A stretch of DNA of 64,000 nt. Source: Bog-473 sp963756025 (lineage in GTDB: Bacteria; Actinomycetota; Acidimicrobiia; Acidimicrobiales; RAAP-2). A model generated the notes under the pieces. That model was not told the DNA's origin. It made no database searches and was given only the letters and a program-made list of their open reading frames with translations. Both the position numbers and the translations under genes were made by a program. The stretch spans positions 558,001 to 622,000 of the forward strand of contig CAVWMF010000001.1 in NCBI GenBank assembly GCA_963756025.1, read 5' to 3'. Numbering within the stretch: the first letter of the stretch is position 1; each line of letters begins with the position of its first letter. Shown here piece by piece: positions 26,603-36,346 of the stretch.

Positions 26603-26655
26603 ACCAGAACCGTGGTTGGCGGGAATCCCCCCCTCCTTCCAACCACGGTTCTGGT
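26603..26655. terminator. Bidirectional hairpin terminator
   Basis: Arms ACCAGAACCGTGGTTGG and CCAACCACGGTTCTGGT are a perfect 17-bp inverted repeat with a 19-base loop rich in C and T. It lies between two converging genes and is the only such structure there. There is no long T-run, as is common in high-GC bacteria. Confidence 0.85.
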
Positions 26656-26678
26656 GGCCTGAGCCAAGTCAGGGCGAT

Positions 26679-27716
26679 TCAGCTCTTCTTCTCGTCGTGA
26701 CCCCCGAAGCCCTTGCGCATGGCCGAGAGGACCTTGTTGGCAAAGTCATCGAGCCCGCGGGAGGCGAAGCGGGAGTACAGCGACGCGGTGAGCACCGGGG
26801 CCGGGACCCCCTCGTCGATGGCGGCGATGGAGGTCCACCTCCCCTCGCCGGAGTCCGAGACGTGGCCGGCGTACTCGCCCAACCCGGGCGACTCGTAGAG
26901 GGCCGTCGCTGTCAGGTCGAGCAGCCAGGACTCCACGACACTCCCCCGCCGCCAGACTTCGGTCACCGCGGTCGTGTCGATGTCGTATTGGTAGAACTGG
27001 GGCTCCTCGAGGGGTGCGGTCTCCGCATCTCCCGCGACGACGGGCTTCTTCCCGGCGTTGGCGTTGTGCAGGATGTTCAGGCCCTCGGCGAACGAGGCCA
27101 TCATGCCGTACTCGATCCCGTTGTGGACCATTTTGACGAAGTGGCCCGCCCCGTTGGGGCCGCAGTGCAGGAACCCCAGTTCTTCGTCCGTCGGATCCCC
27201 GGTCCGGCCCGGGGTACGGGGAGCCGTCCCTAACCCGGGGGCGATGGTGGCGAAAATGGGGCGGAGGTGCTGCACGATGTCGGTCTCCCCGCCGATCATC
27301 AGGCAGAAGCCCCTTTCGATCCCCCACACTCCCCCGCTCGTCCCGCAGTCGATGTGATGGATGCCCTTCTCCGACAGCTCCTTGGCGTGGCGGATGTCGT
27401 CCCGGTAATACGAGTTGCCCCCGTCGATGATGATGTCCCCGCTCGACAGGTGGGAACCGAGCTCCTGAATCGTCTTCTGGGTGATCTCGCCGGCGGGCAC
27501 CATCACCCAGGTCGCCCGCGGCGGGGTCAGCTTCTCGACGAACTCGGCCATCGAGTTGGCCCCGGTGGCGCCCTCGGCCACCATCGCCTTCACCGCGTCG
27601 GGGTTGACGTCGTAGGCCACGCAGGTGTGGCCATCGCGCATCAGACGGCCGACGATGCCTGCGCCCATCCGGCCGAGTCCGACCATGCCGAGCTGCATGG
27701 GGTTGCTTGTGGGCAT
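26679..27716 (-). CDS. gnd: 6-phosphogluconate dehydrogenase (decarboxylating)
   Basis: The protein has 345 residues, the size of the short (YqeC-type) 6-phosphogluconate dehydrogenases. GAGGAG lies six bases before the ATG. The NAD(P)-binding GxGxxG is MVGLGRMGAGIVGRLM. The substrate-binding signature appears as DGGNSYYRDD and DCGTSGGVWG, and the catalytic Lys is in NGAGHFVKMVHNGIEYGMM. The C-terminal segment (EVWRRGSVVESWLLDLT) is typical. The enzyme oxidises 6-phosphogluconate to ribulose 5-phosphate in the oxidative pentose phosphate pathway. It stands alone, divergent from a secreted phosphoesterase gene. Confidence 0.95.
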   Translation of the reverse strand: MPTSNPMQLGMVGLGRMGAGIVGRLMRDGHTCVAYDVNPDAVKAMVAEGATGANSMAEFVEKLTPPRATWVMVPAGEITQKTIQELGSHLSSGDIIIDGGNSYYRDDIRHAKELSEKGIHHIDCGTSGGVWGIERGFCLMIGGETDIVQHLRPIFATIAPGLGTAPRTPGRTGDPTDEELGFLHCGPNGAGHFVKMVHNGIEYGMMASFAEGLNILHNANAGKKPVVAGDAETAPLEEPQFYQYDIDTTAVTEVWRRGSVVESWLLDLTATALYESPGLGEYAGHVSDSGEGRWTSIAAIDEGVPAPVLTASLYSRFASRGLDDFANKVLSAMRKGFGGHDEKKS

Positions 27717-27835
27717 CGCCGTCTCCTCTGTTCTGGGGTGTCTGCCCGAGGATACTCATCACGACAGGATCGATAGTCTCGAGCCGGGCCACTCCGGCCC
27801 TCCCCAAAACTGGGCGACCCGGAAGGACACTCGGA

Positions 27836-29203
27836 ATGGCGCAGCGTCTTCACCTCCGGATGGGCGCCGCCGTCGTTCTGGGCCTCGGAGTGTTGGCGGC
27901 CGGACTGCCCGCCGCCGCCAAGACGCCCGTCAGCACGGTGGTGAGGGCAGCGCTCCCTCCGGGGAAGATCAACCACATCATCGTCATCGAGTTCGAGAAC
28001 GAGGGCTACGACACCACCTTCGGGCCCGGCTCGGCCGCCACGTATCTCAATGGCACCCTGCGCCCAGAGGGGGAGCTCCTGCAGAACTATTACGCCATCG
28101 GCCACAACAGCCTCGACAACTACATCGCCCAGGTGTCGGGGCAGGCGCCGACCGAGGACACGCAAGCCGACTGTGCCGACAACGGGTTCGCGTTCGCCAA
28201 TGTGGAACCGGGCACCCCCGATCCGAACCAGACGGTCAACCCCGGCCAGGTGGACGGCGAAGGATGCGTCTACCCGAGCACGGTGCAAACCATCGCCAAC
28301 CAACTCGACGCGAAGTACCCGCCCAACCCCAAGACCTCAGTTGCATCATGGCGCGCCTACGAGCAGGACATGGGGAACACGCCAACACGGGACGGCGGTG
28401 TCCCCGATCCAACCGGAGGCACCGACTGCGGGCACCCCGCCATCGGCGCACCCGATACGGCGGAGTTCGCCACGTCGGTCGACCAGTACACGTCCCGGCA
28501 CAATCCATTCGTCTGGTTTCATTCCATCATCGACAACACTGCGGAGTGTGACGCCAATGTCATACCGCTGGGAACGTTGGGCCTCAATGGCGCCCCGACG
28601 CCCACTGGGCACCTGGCGCACGACCTCCGTAGCGAGAAGACCACACCCCGTTTCGCCTTCATCACGCCCAACCTCTGCAGCGATGGACACGACGGTACGT
28701 GCGCCGGCGCCAACAGCACGGGCGGCCACGCCGGCGGCCTCACGGGTGCCGACGAGTTCCTCCGGGCATGGATGCCGATGATCCTGAACTCCCCCGCCTA
28801 CAAGCACGGCGACACGCTCGTGGTCATCACCTTCGACGAGGCCGACGTCGACCGATCCGACCCGGCGCTACGCCGCAGCCTGCTGCGGCGAGACCACGGG
28901 GCCCAACACCCACGCTCCCGGCAACGCCGGACTCGCCACCGACACGGCACCCGGAGGCGGCCAGATCGGCGCACTGCTCCTCAACCCCAAATATCTGACA
29001 CCAGGTTCAACCGACACGACGGTTCCTACAACCACTATTCCGCGCTGCGCAGCTACGAAGACCTCCTCGGCCTGACGACCGGCGGGACCGATGGCGCGGG
29101 CCACCTGGGCTTTGCCGCCGCGAACGGGCTCGCGCCCTTCGGGACGGACGTCTTCAGCAGCGCTGCCGCCACCAAAGCCCGCAAACACGATAGAAGTCGG
29201 TAG
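27836..29203 (+). CDS. Secreted phosphoesterase / acid phosphatase (AcpA-like), two compensating frame breaks
   Basis: ATG at 27836 with AAGGA upstream gives about 455 residues and a signal peptide (MAQRLHLRMGAAVVLGLGVL, then LPAAAK). Family motifs include HIIVIEFENEGYDTTFGP, NYYAIGHNSLDNYIAQVSG and VVITFDEADVD, as in the phospholipase C/acid phosphatase phosphoesterase family. The frame is continuous to 29203, but between about 28878 and 29026 it is nonsense (an Arg-rich run). The +1 neighbour frame instead gives the expected ACCGETTGPN, GGGQIGALLLNP. Two opposite indels 149 bases apart explain this. The enzyme would cleave phosphomonoesters or phospholipid heads outside the cell. Confidence 0.82.
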   Translation: MAQRLHLRMGAAVVLGLGVLAAGLPAAAKTPVSTVVRAALPPGKINHIIVIEFENEGYDTTFGPGSAATYLNGTLRPEGELLQNYYAIGHNSLDNYIAQVSGQAPTEDTQADCADNGFAFANVEPGTPDPNQTVNPGQVDGEGCVYPSTVQTIANQLDAKYPPNPKTSVASWRAYEQDMGNTPTRDGGVPDPTGGTDCGHPAIGAPDTAEFATSVDQYTSRHNPFVWFHSIIDNTAECDANVIPLGTLGLNGAPTPTGHLAHDLRSEKTTPRFAFITPNLCSDGHDGTCAGANSTGGHAGGLTGADEFLRAWMPMILNSPAYKHGDTLVVITFDEADVDRSDPALRRSLLRRDHGAQHPRSRQRRTRHRHGTRRRPDRRTAPQPQISDTRFNRHDGSYNHYSALRSYEDLLGLTTGGTDGAGHLGFAAANGLAPFGTDVFSSAAATKARKHDRSR

Positions 29204-29259
29204 CGTGGAAGTAAGCGGTAGCGGAGCATCTACCGCACTGAACTGGGGAGGGGCAGACG

Positions 29260-30533
29260 TTGGAGTGGCCACTGCAGTTCGGCTTGTTTCTCGCCCCTTT
29301 GCATCACCCGCAGCAGAATCCCACGAGGGCCCTCCGGCGTGACCTCGAGCTGATCGTTCGGGCCGAGGAGCTCGGCTATACCGAAGCGTGGATCGGTGAG
29401 CATTACTCGACCGGGCACGAGATCATCGCCGGGGGCGATCTCTTCGTGGCCGCCGCGGCGGAACGCACCAAGCGGATCCGCCTCGGGACCGGCGCCACGT
29501 CGCTGCCGTTCCATCATCCCTTCGTTGTGGCGTCCCGGGCCGTGCAGCTCGACCACATGACGATGGGCCGCTACGTCCTCGGTGTGGGCCCCGGCTCGCT
29601 TCCGACGGATTCCACCATGATGGGTCTGGACCACCTCCAGCAGCGGCGGATGATGGCGGAATCCTTCGAGGCCATCCATGCCCTACTGACCAGTGACGAA
29701 CCCGTCACCCGCTCGACCGATTGGTTTACCCTCAATGAGGCCGAGCTCCAGCTGAAGCCCTTCAGCTATCCCCTCTTCGAGATGGCCGTGGCGGCCGTCG
29801 AGTCGCCCGCAGGACCCATGCTGGCCGGGCGCTACGGCGCGTCACTGCTGTCTCTCGCCGCGGCGTCGGGTCCGGGGTTCCTCGCCATGCCCCGTATGTG
29901 GGGCGTGCTCGAGGACACCGCCAAGGAGTTCGGGCGGACGGCCGATCGGCGGATCGTGGCGGGTGACCGGCTTGATGCATGTCGCCAGCTCCTACGAGCA
30001 GGCGGTGGCGGACGTCCGCCACGGCCTGCCCCAGTACATGGATTACATGAGCCGGGTGACGGGCAAAGTGGTGGGCGAAGCCACGGCGACCGAGAAGCCG
30101 GATCCGCTGACGCGCTCCGATCGAGGAGCTCGTCGAAGGGTTCAACGCCAGCTTCGCCGGCTGCGTGGGGGGCCCCGAAGAGGCGGTCGCCTTCATTCAG
30201 CGGCTGGTGGACAACTCCGAGGGGGGTTTCGGGACCTTCCTGCTCATGATGAACGACTGGGCCGACCCCGACGCGACGTTCAGGTCCCTCGAGATCATTT
30301 CCCGGGAGGTGTTCCCGGCCTTCCAGGGCTCCAGCCGATCCCTTGTTGCGGCCCAGGAGCGGGCCGCCGGTCTGCGGCCGGCGGCCGAACAGGTGAGCCG
30401 GATGGCGGTGAAGCAGGCCACCGAGGGGTACACGCGGCAGTCGGTAGGTTTCAGGCGAAGGGGACGTACCCGTCCATGTCCCGTTGGTAGGGCTGGAGCT
30501 TGTCGCGCAGTTCGGTGGCGAAGACCTCTCTGA
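29260..30533 (+). CDS. LLM-class oxidoreductase (luciferase-like), frameshifted twice
   Basis: The TTG at 29260 follows GGGGAGGGG by seven bases and opens MEWPLQFGLFLAPLHHP, the first strand of the luciferase-like TIM barrel. Further motifs are ELGYTEAWIGEHYSTG, IRLGTGATSLPFHHPF and GRYVLGVGPGSLPTD. Near 29965 the sense frame moves by one base (SSYEQAVADVRHGLPQYMDY) and again near 30115 (GGPEEAVAFIQRLVDNS). These two joins restore a normal C-terminus ending near QATEGYTRQSV. Enzymes of this class are flavin- or F420-dependent monooxygenases or reductases. As read, the first in-frame stop is 30533, overlapping the converging SDR gene. The breaks may be errors. Confidence 0.75.
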
Positions 30534-31308
30534 AGGCTTCGGGGGTCCAGACGTCCCGGGTGATGGCCGGCGGAATCGGGCCGTGGTGCCGTACCAGCTG
30601 CAGCTCGGTCCCCCACAACTTGACGATCTGGCCCGTGATGTCGGCTGACAGGTCGCTGAGGAGAAAGACGACCAACGGCGCCATGAGCTCGGGTCCCCAC
30701 GTCACCGTGCTGGGCCGCACCTGGCGGGTGGTAGCCACCATGGCGGTCTGGGCGGCCGGGGAGATGGCATTGACCCTGATGCCGAGGTCCTTCAGCTCAT
30801 TGGCCAGGTTCCAGGTCAAGGCGGCGAGGGCACCCTTGGTGGCTCCGTAGGTCGCCATCATGGACAGGCCCGAGGCGGCGCCCGAGGTCACGTTGACGAT
30901 GACTCCCCCACTCTGCTGGGCCTCCATCCGACGCGCCGCATGGGAGCTCATGTAGATGCCGCCGAGGACATTGACCTCGACCATCTTCCGGGCGAAGACG
31001 GGGTCTTCCTCGGTGAACCGGTTGACGGCGTGCAGGCCGGCGTTGTTCACCAGCCCGTCGATGCCGCCGAAGGCGTCGACGCAGGCCTCGATGATGGCCC
31101 CGGACTCATCCCAGTCGGACACCGAGCCGATGTACTCGGCCACCGTTCCTCCGGCGCTCCGGATCGCGGCGACGACGTCCGTGCAGTTGGCGGCGTCGAC
31201 GTCGTTGACGAGGACCGATCCTCCCTCCCGGGCGATCTCCTCCGCGTAGGCCCGGCCGAGCCCTTGGCCGGCTCCCGTGACGACGATGCGCTTCCCCTCG
31301 AGCTCCAT
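30451..31308 (-). CDS. Short-chain dehydrogenase/reductase
   Basis: The protein has 285 residues. The cofactor loop is VTGAGQGLGRAYA, followed by NDVD (NAD preference), LVNNAGLH, NVTSGAASG and the catalytic YGATK (Tyr-x3-Lys) with its upstream Ser. The C-terminal 60 residues (LWGTELQLVRHHGPIPPAIT) extend beyond the basic SDR fold, as in enzymes from steroid and aromatic degradation clusters. It would oxidise a secondary alcohol or dihydrodiol with NAD. It is last in a minus-strand run: Rieske oxygenase, hydrolase/monooxygenase, SDR. A gap of only two bases separates it from the preceding gene, so they are probably co-transcribed. Confidence 0.92.
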   Translation of the reverse strand: MELEGKRIVVTGAGQGLGRAYAEEIAREGGSVLVNDVDAANCTDVVAAIRSAGGTVAEYIGSVSDWDESGAIIEACVDAFGGIDGLVNNAGLHAVNRFTEEDPVFARKMVEVNVLGGIYMSSHAARRMEAQQSGGVIVNVTSGAASGLSMMATYGATKGALAALTWNLANELKDLGIRVNAISPAAQTAMVATTRQVRPSTVTWGPELMAPLVVFLLSDLSADITGQIVKLWGTELQLVRHHGPIPPAITRDVWTPEAFREVFATELRDKLQPYQRDMDGYVPFA

Positions 31309-31310
31309 GC

Positions 31311-33368
31311 TCAGCGCACGCCCGCCGGCCGGGAACCGAACCCCGCCTCGGCCGAGATGTCCATGGACGGGCCGTTGCTGGATCCGATGGTCGACTTGAG
31401 CCCGTGGTCCTTGAGCCAGGGCTCGTAGACCTCCTCGCGGAAGCGGGGCAGGACCTCGCGGGCGAAGAGCTCCATGCTCCGTCTGGTCGTCGTATACGAC
31501 ATGGTCGAGGCGTGGAACATGCCGCAGAGGTTCCCGTAGCCCCCGACGGCGTAGAAGAAGTCCTTCATCTGCTGGAAGACGGACTCGGGACTGCCCCAGA
31601 ACGCCACGCCGCTCTCGGCCAGGGCCAGGGGGTCACCCAGGCCCTGGGTCAGGCCGCGGTTGGGGTTGCTGGCGCCGGACTCGGCCAGCGCGGCGGCGCG
31701 GAGCCGGGCATCGATGTAGCCGGGGACGTCGGTCTGGCCGGGGGCCAACCGCCGGCTCTGGCGCAGGAAGTCCAGCAGCTTGGGCGCGGTTGCGAGGGCC
31801 TGCTCGTCGGACTCGCCGACGAAGACGAAGTTGCTGTAGGCGAACTTGTCCGGGTGGGCCTCGGGCCGGCCGAGCCGGGCCAACTCGACGCGGTAGGCGT
31901 CGAAGATCTCCCCGCAGACCTTCTTGCCGTTGAAGATGGTGGCGATGGTGTAGCCCCGTTCGGCGATCTCGACGGCCGAGCTCGGGCTGAGGGTGGTGAC
32001 CCAGATCGGAGGATGCGGCTGCTGGAACGGGCGCGGGATGATGTTGACCTGGCGGTGGTGGAAGAACTCGCCCTCCCAGTTGAAGGGCCCGTCATGCGAC
32101 GTCCAAGCCTTGACGATGAGGTCGATGGCCTCGTACAGGCGGGGCTTCATGTCGGTCGGCCTGGCGTTCGTCGCCGACATCTCGTAGGAGACGCCCCGCA
32201 CGAACCCGCAGTCCAGGCGGCCCTCGCTCACGACATCGATCATGGCCATCTCCGTGGCCACCCGGACCGGGTCCGGCCGGTTGGCCACCGGGTTGCCCAG
32301 GGCCAAAATGCGGGCGTTGCGCGTTTCCCGCGCCGCGATGGCCATCGACAGCGGCATGGCCGCGTCCATGTTGCTCATGGTCTCGTGGTGCTCGTTGAAC
32401 ATCACGTCGAGTCCGATGTCGTCCGCCGCCAGGACCAGATCGAAGTACTTGTGGTACACGTCGTGGGCGGCGTCGGGATCGAACCAACGGGTCGGCATGG
32501 TGGTCCGGGCCACCTCGGCGAACTCGAGGGTCGGCGTGTAGGGATAGGGCATTTCAGAGAAGTAGTACGTGCGGAACATGCGTCTCCTAGCGGTCTGCGG
32601 CGGCGCGGTAGCGGCGCCACGAAACTCGTTCACCAGGGAGACGACGGCTTCGGGCATTTCCTCATCGAGGTTGTGGCCGGCATCCTTGATGCTTCGATGG
32701 GTGGCTCCTTCGCCGATGAGCTGGGCGTAGGTCTCGTAGTAGTCGGGCCGGAGGACGAAGCGGTCGTTCGCCCCCGACAGGACGAGGGTCGGGGCGGTGA
32801 TCCGGCGCAGGCGGTGCCGGAGCCCGGGGTCGTGCATGTAGGGGGACCAGCAGTAACGCGCCACGGCCTCTTCGGCTGTGGCGATCTCGAGCGCGATTTC
32901 GGCGTCCATCGGTGGTCCCGCCGTGCTCGAGAGCAGTGCACGGCGCTGGTCCGAAGCGGTGACGTAGAGGTCGACGAAGTCACGCTCTTCGCGTCCCCCG
33001 ACCTTGATCCCGAGGGGAGAAATGAGCACCAGGCTCGTGAGGAGTGCGGGGCACGTGGCCGCCACCTCGGCGGCGACCCAGCCGCCGAACGAGAGCCCGA
33101 TGACGGGCACGGGGGCACCGAATCCCTCGATGAATTCCTGCTGGACGAGCGCAATGTCACGTGTCGTCTCGATGTGGGTCGGACGCGAGGATCCGGCCCA
33201 GCCCGGATGATGGGGCACGAACACCTCGTGGTGCGCACCGAGGCGCTCGAGGAATTCCTCGGTGAAGGTGACCCCGTATTCGCCGTGCAGCACGACGAGC
33301 GGTGATCCGGCGCCGTAGCGCCGCACGTCGAGCCGGCACTCCCCGATTGCTCGCTCCTCACGCTGCAC
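31311..33368 (-). CDS. Alpha/beta hydrolase joined in frame to an LLM-class monooxygenase
   Basis: The 685-residue frame holds two complete enzymes. Residues 1-258 are an alpha/beta hydrolase (LVVLHGEYG, nucleophile GLSFGGWVA, acid in LSGANDRFV, His in DAGHNLDEEM), similar to meta-cleavage-product hydrolases. Residues 264-685 are a luciferase-like monooxygenase starting MFRTYYFSEMPYPY (LDVMFNEHHETMSN, DCGFVRGVSYE, PPIWVTTLSPSS). At the join AGGAG lies five bases before the internal ATG at 32579, and a TAG sits there in the +1 frame. The original layout may therefore have been two coupled genes fused by one indel in the hydrolase end. Both activities fit breakdown of a ring-derived substrate. 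Confidence 0.85.
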   Translation of the reverse strand: MQREERAIGECRLDVRRYGAGSPLVVLHGEYGVTFTEEFLERLGAHHEVFVPHHPGWAGSSRPTHIETTRDIALVQQEFIEGFGAPVPVIGLSFGGWVAAEVAATCPALLTSLVLISPLGIKVGGREERDFVDLYVTASDQRRALLSSTAGPPMDAEIALEIATAEEAVARYCWSPYMHDPGLRHRLRRITAPTLVLSGANDRFVLRPDYYETYAQLIGEGATHRSIKDAGHNLDEEMPEAVVSLVNEFRGAATAPPQTARRRMFRTYYFSEMPYPYTPTLEFAEVARTTMPTRWFDPDAAHDVYHKYFDLVLAADDIGLDVMFNEHHETMSNMDAAMPLSMAIAARETRNARILALGNPVANRPDPVRVATEMAMIDVVSEGRLDCGFVRGVSYEMSATNARPTDMKPRLYEAIDLIVKAWTSHDGPFNWEGEFFHHRQVNIIPRPFQQPHPPIWVTTLSPSSAVEIAERGYTIATIFNGKKVCGEIFDAYRVELARLGRPEAHPDKFAYSNFVFVGESDEQALATAPKLLDFLRQSRRLAPGQTDVPGYIDARLRAAALAESGASNPNRGLTQGLGDPLALAESGVAFWGSPESVFQQMKDFFYAVGGYGNLCGMFHASTMSYTTTRRSMELFAREVLPRFREEVYEPWLKDHGLKSTIGSSNGPSMDISAEAGFGSRPAGVR

Positions 33369-33415
33369 GTGGACACTCCCCCCGCTGAGAGGAAACTTCG
33401 CCAGAAGAAGGTACT

Positions 33416-34828
33416 TCAGAAGCCGATGTCGACCAGCCCCACGTCGAAGGGTCCCGAGACCCGTTGTGCGGCCTGTACGAGGAGCTCGGGATCGAGCCCG
33501 GCCAGGTAGCCGTCAATCAGGCGCTGGTAGTTGCCGATCAGCCCCTCGACATGCGGGGACAGCCGCATGAAGTCGAATCCCACGGCGTGGAGCCCCAACT
33601 GCTGCTTGGGCAGGTTGGAGTAGTCCTGGCCCGGGATGGCCGGCCAGCGGGGGTCGTCGGGCATCATCGGGACCGGGGTCGGCGGTACGGGTGGCTCGCT
33701 CCCGGGTGGGTAGCGGGTGAGCGACCACAACTCGAAGAGGCACTCTTCGGGGCCGAGCGGCCGGATCCGGTAGGAGGCCGAGCTCGAGTACGTCGGAAGG
33801 AGGAAGTAGTTGGGGAAGCAGAAGAACACCGACCGGTTGAGGTTCAGCTCGTTGATCAAGTGGAGATCGGGACAGTCGATGCCGGCTTCCGCGTTGGAGG
33901 CCATGACGGCGTTGTTCAGGGCGTTGTAGAAGGTCAGCGCCGCCCCGGCGGGATCCTTGGGGAGTTCGAGGTCGCGCAGGCCTTCGGCGATGCGCACGTC
34001 CTTCTCGTGGATTTCGCCCGCCATGCCCTCGCTCACGAGGCGCATCATGAGGATCTGCTGCTCGATGAAGGTGCGCGAGTCGACCTCGGCGACATCGGCC
34101 CCCTTGACCATGCGATTCAAAGGAGCGGCGTCACCCAGGTCGCGGTAGATGTCGTGGCTGCTGATCGGGCCGAACAGCTGTGGGTGCGTCTCGCGGACGT
34201 GATAGCCCTCCATGAACGCCTCCATGGCCAGCTTCCAGTTGACCGGCATGCGGCAGGAGAGGTGCCACTCGGGCCACAACGACTCGGCCTTCCAGGCGTC
34301 GAAGGCGCTGCCGAAGGGCTCGATGCTCTCGCGCAGCCCCGGGGCGTGGTTGTCGAGGTTGATGAAGGCACAGCCGTTGGCGGTCTCGACCCGGCACGGC
34401 GTCAGAGCCAGGTCGGCCGGCTCAATGTTGGACCTGTCGAACAGGTCGGGCTGGTAGATCCACGTGTTGTCGCCGTTGAGGCCGTAGCACCACCCGTGGA
34501 AGGGGCAGGTGAACCCCGATGGTGCGTGGCCCCGGTCCTCGACCAGCTGGACGCCCCGGTGCCGGCAGGCGTTGTGGTACGCCTTCACCGTCGACTCGTC
34601 CATGCGGACCACGATGATCGACTTGTCCAGAATCTGGTATTCCACGAAGTCGCCCGGCTTGGGGATCTCGGCCAGCCGGCAGGCCATCTGCCACACGTGC
34701 GGCCACAGCATCTCGCACTCCATGGCGTAGAACTCGGGGTCGTAATAGCGCCGGGAGGGCACGCGGTCGGGCTGCTCCATGGCATAGGGCACCGCGAGCG
34801 CCGGTCGTGTCTTGTCAGTGAGTGTCAT
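33416..34828 (-). CDS. Rieske non-heme iron oxygenase, alpha subunit
   Basis: ATG at 34828 (MTLTDKTRPALAVPYAMEQ) has a GGGGGG run upstream and gives 470 residues. The Rieske cluster ligands are NACRHRGVQL (C-x-H) and CPFHGWCYG (C-x2-H). The catalytic domain has MEAFMEGYHVRETHPQLF, giving the 2-His part of the 2-His-1-carboxylate iron site. Such alpha subunits dihydroxylate or demethylate aromatic and steroid-like rings using electrons from a ferredoxin/reductase pair, which is not encoded here. It opens the minus-strand block leading to the hydrolase/monooxygenase and SDR genes. The cupin gene lies divergently upstream. Confidence 0.93.
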   Translation of the reverse strand: MTLTDKTRPALAVPYAMEQPDRVPSRRYYDPEFYAMECEMLWPHVWQMACRLAEIPKPGDFVEYQILDKSIIVVRMDESTVKAYHNACRHRGVQLVEDRGHAPSGFTCPFHGWCYGLNGDNTWIYQPDLFDRSNIEPADLALTPCRVETANGCAFINLDNHAPGLRESIEPFGSAFDAWKAESLWPEWHLSCRMPVNWKLAMEAFMEGYHVRETHPQLFGPISSHDIYRDLGDAAPLNRMVKGADVAEVDSRTFIEQQILMMRLVSEGMAGEIHEKDVRIAEGLRDLELPKDPAGAALTFYNALNNAVMASNAEAGIDCPDLHLINELNLNRSVFFCFPNYFLLPTYSSSASYRIRPLGPEECLFELWSLTRYPPGSEPPVPPTPVPMMPDDPRWPAIPGQDYSNLPKQQLGLHAVGFDFMRLSPHVEGLIGNYQRLIDGYLAGLDPELLVQAAQRVSGPFDVGLVDIGF

Positions 34829-34920
34829 GGGAGCCCCCCGGTCGGTACGTGCGCTCCCCATCTGAGCACGTCGGGTCCGGGACCCGCCATTAGCCTGGCG
34901 GTCTGCGTGAAGGAGCGACG

Positions 34921-35349
34921 ATGACCGACACTGCACACGCCGCCGGCCGTCGTCCGGTGGTACTGGCACCAGGCGAAGGTCGGGCGTATCCGATGGGTCG
35001 CATCTCGGCGGTCTTCAAGGCCGACGGGGCGGAGACCGCGCAGGGGTACTCGATCTCGGAGTGGTGGCTCGAGCCGCACACCAAGGGCCCCGGGGCCCAC
35101 GCCCATCCGGAGGACGACGTGTTCTACGTGCTCGCCGGCACCATGAGTGTGTTCGTCGACACCGAGTGGATCGAGGCGGCCGCCGGGTCCTTCGTGCTGG
35201 TGCCGGGCAATGTGACGCACGACTTCGAGAACCGCGGCCCGGTGCGGGCCGGGGTGCTCAACGTCTCGGCCCCGGGCAACTTCGAGGAGCACATGCCGGA
35301 TATCGCGGAGTGGTTCGCCGAGCATCCTCCCGGCGACGCCGGCGTCTGA
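34921..35349 (+). CDS. Cupin-domain protein
   Basis: The protein has 142 residues. AAGGAG lies six bases before the ATG. The cupin motifs are intact: GPGAHAHPEDDVFYVLAGTM (two His and Glu/Asp metal ligands), then GSFVLVPGNVTHDFENRG with the third His. Small metal cupins in degradation clusters act as dioxygenases, isomerases or ligand sensors. It is divergent from the Rieske oxygenase gene and converges on a hydrolase gene, so it may serve the same pathway. Which reaction it carries out cannot be told. Confidence 0.85.
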   Translation: MTDTAHAAGRRPVVLAPGEGRAYPMGRISAVFKADGAETAQGYSISEWWLEPHTKGPGAHAHPEDDVFYVLAGTMSVFVDTEWIEAAAGSFVLVPGNVTHDFENRGPVRAGVLNVSAPGNFEEHMPDIAEWFAEHPPGDAGV

Positions 35350-35355
35350 GCTGGG

Positions 35356-36346
35356 TCAGATCTCGACCGCTCCGTCGGGTGGGCCGACTGCGTCATCGGT
35401 GAGGACCGTCGGATCATCGAAGATCCGGCCGACGAAGGTGGCGAGGGCCGACTTGGCCTCTTGGGTCTCGGGCAGCGCGGCGCCGAGGGAGAGGAAGCCG
35501 TGGATCTGGCCGGCGAAGCGCCAGAGCCGCACGGGGACGCCGGCTTTACGCATCCGGTTGGCGTAGTCCTCGGCCTTCGTCGCGCAGGAGGTCGTACTCG
35601 GCGGTGACCACCAGGGCGGGAGCCAGGCCGGCCAGGTCGGTGTTGTGCGACGGTGAGACCTCGGGCAGGGCCCGCTCAGCGGGGTCGGCGGTGTACTGGC
35701 GCCAGTACCACGCCATTTGTGCGGCGGTCAGGAAGTAGCCCTCGGCGAATTCGTTCCATGATCCGGTCGACATGGTGCTGTCCAGGGCCGGGTAGAGCAG
35801 GAGTTGCAGGCCGAGGGGCAGGCCCTCGTTGCGGGCCCGCAGGGCGACGGCGGCCGAGAGGTTGCCGCCCGAGGAGGTGCCCCCGACGGCCAAGCGCTCG
35901 CCGTCCCACCCGCGTTCGCCGAGGTGGCCGTGGGCCCACTGCAGCACCGACCAGCAGTCGTCGAGCGGGACCGGGAACGGATGCTCGGGCGCCAGGCGGT
36001 AATCGGCGCTGACCACGATGCAGCGGCCCTCGTTGGCCAGCATGCGGCAGGTGTCGTCGTGCATCCCGAGGTCCCCGACCACCCAGCCGCCCCCGTGGTA
36101 GTAGACGAGGGCCGCCAGTGGCTGCTCGCTCTGCGGTCGGTAGAGGCGGACGGGGACGTCGCGCTCCCCCACGACCAGATCCTCGACCGTGTCGACATCT
36201 TGGCCCCGTGGCCTTTCGAGCGGGCGCCGCGCCACCTCGAGGTAGGCCGCGATGGACTCCTTCGTATCGAGCGTTTCGAAGTCCGCGGTGGTCCTCTGCG
36301 CCAACTCGCGCAGCAGACCTTGGACTGCGGGCCGCAAGGGGCTCAC
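35356..36346 (-). CDS. HSL-family alpha/beta hydrolase, one frameshift
   Basis: The start at 36346 overlaps the IclR stop by four bases. The oxyanion motif is VYYHGGGWVVGD, the nucleophile elbow GGTSSGGNL (Ser; the family norm is GDSAGG), the acid EYDLLRDE, and the His is in GQIHGFLSLG. The first frame ends soon after RDEG; the rest (YANRMRKAGVPVRLWRFAG) is one base out of frame, with the join near 35575. Correcting one base gives about 330 residues, the usual size for hormone-sensitive-lipase-type esterases. It would cleave carboxyl esters. Coupled translation with an IclR regulator suggests substrate-induced expression. Confidence 0.82.

Noticed and set aside
32000..33305. Plus-strand frame opposite the hydrolase/LLM gene
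   Set aside because: No motif, and it tracks the codon pattern of the real gene on the other strand.
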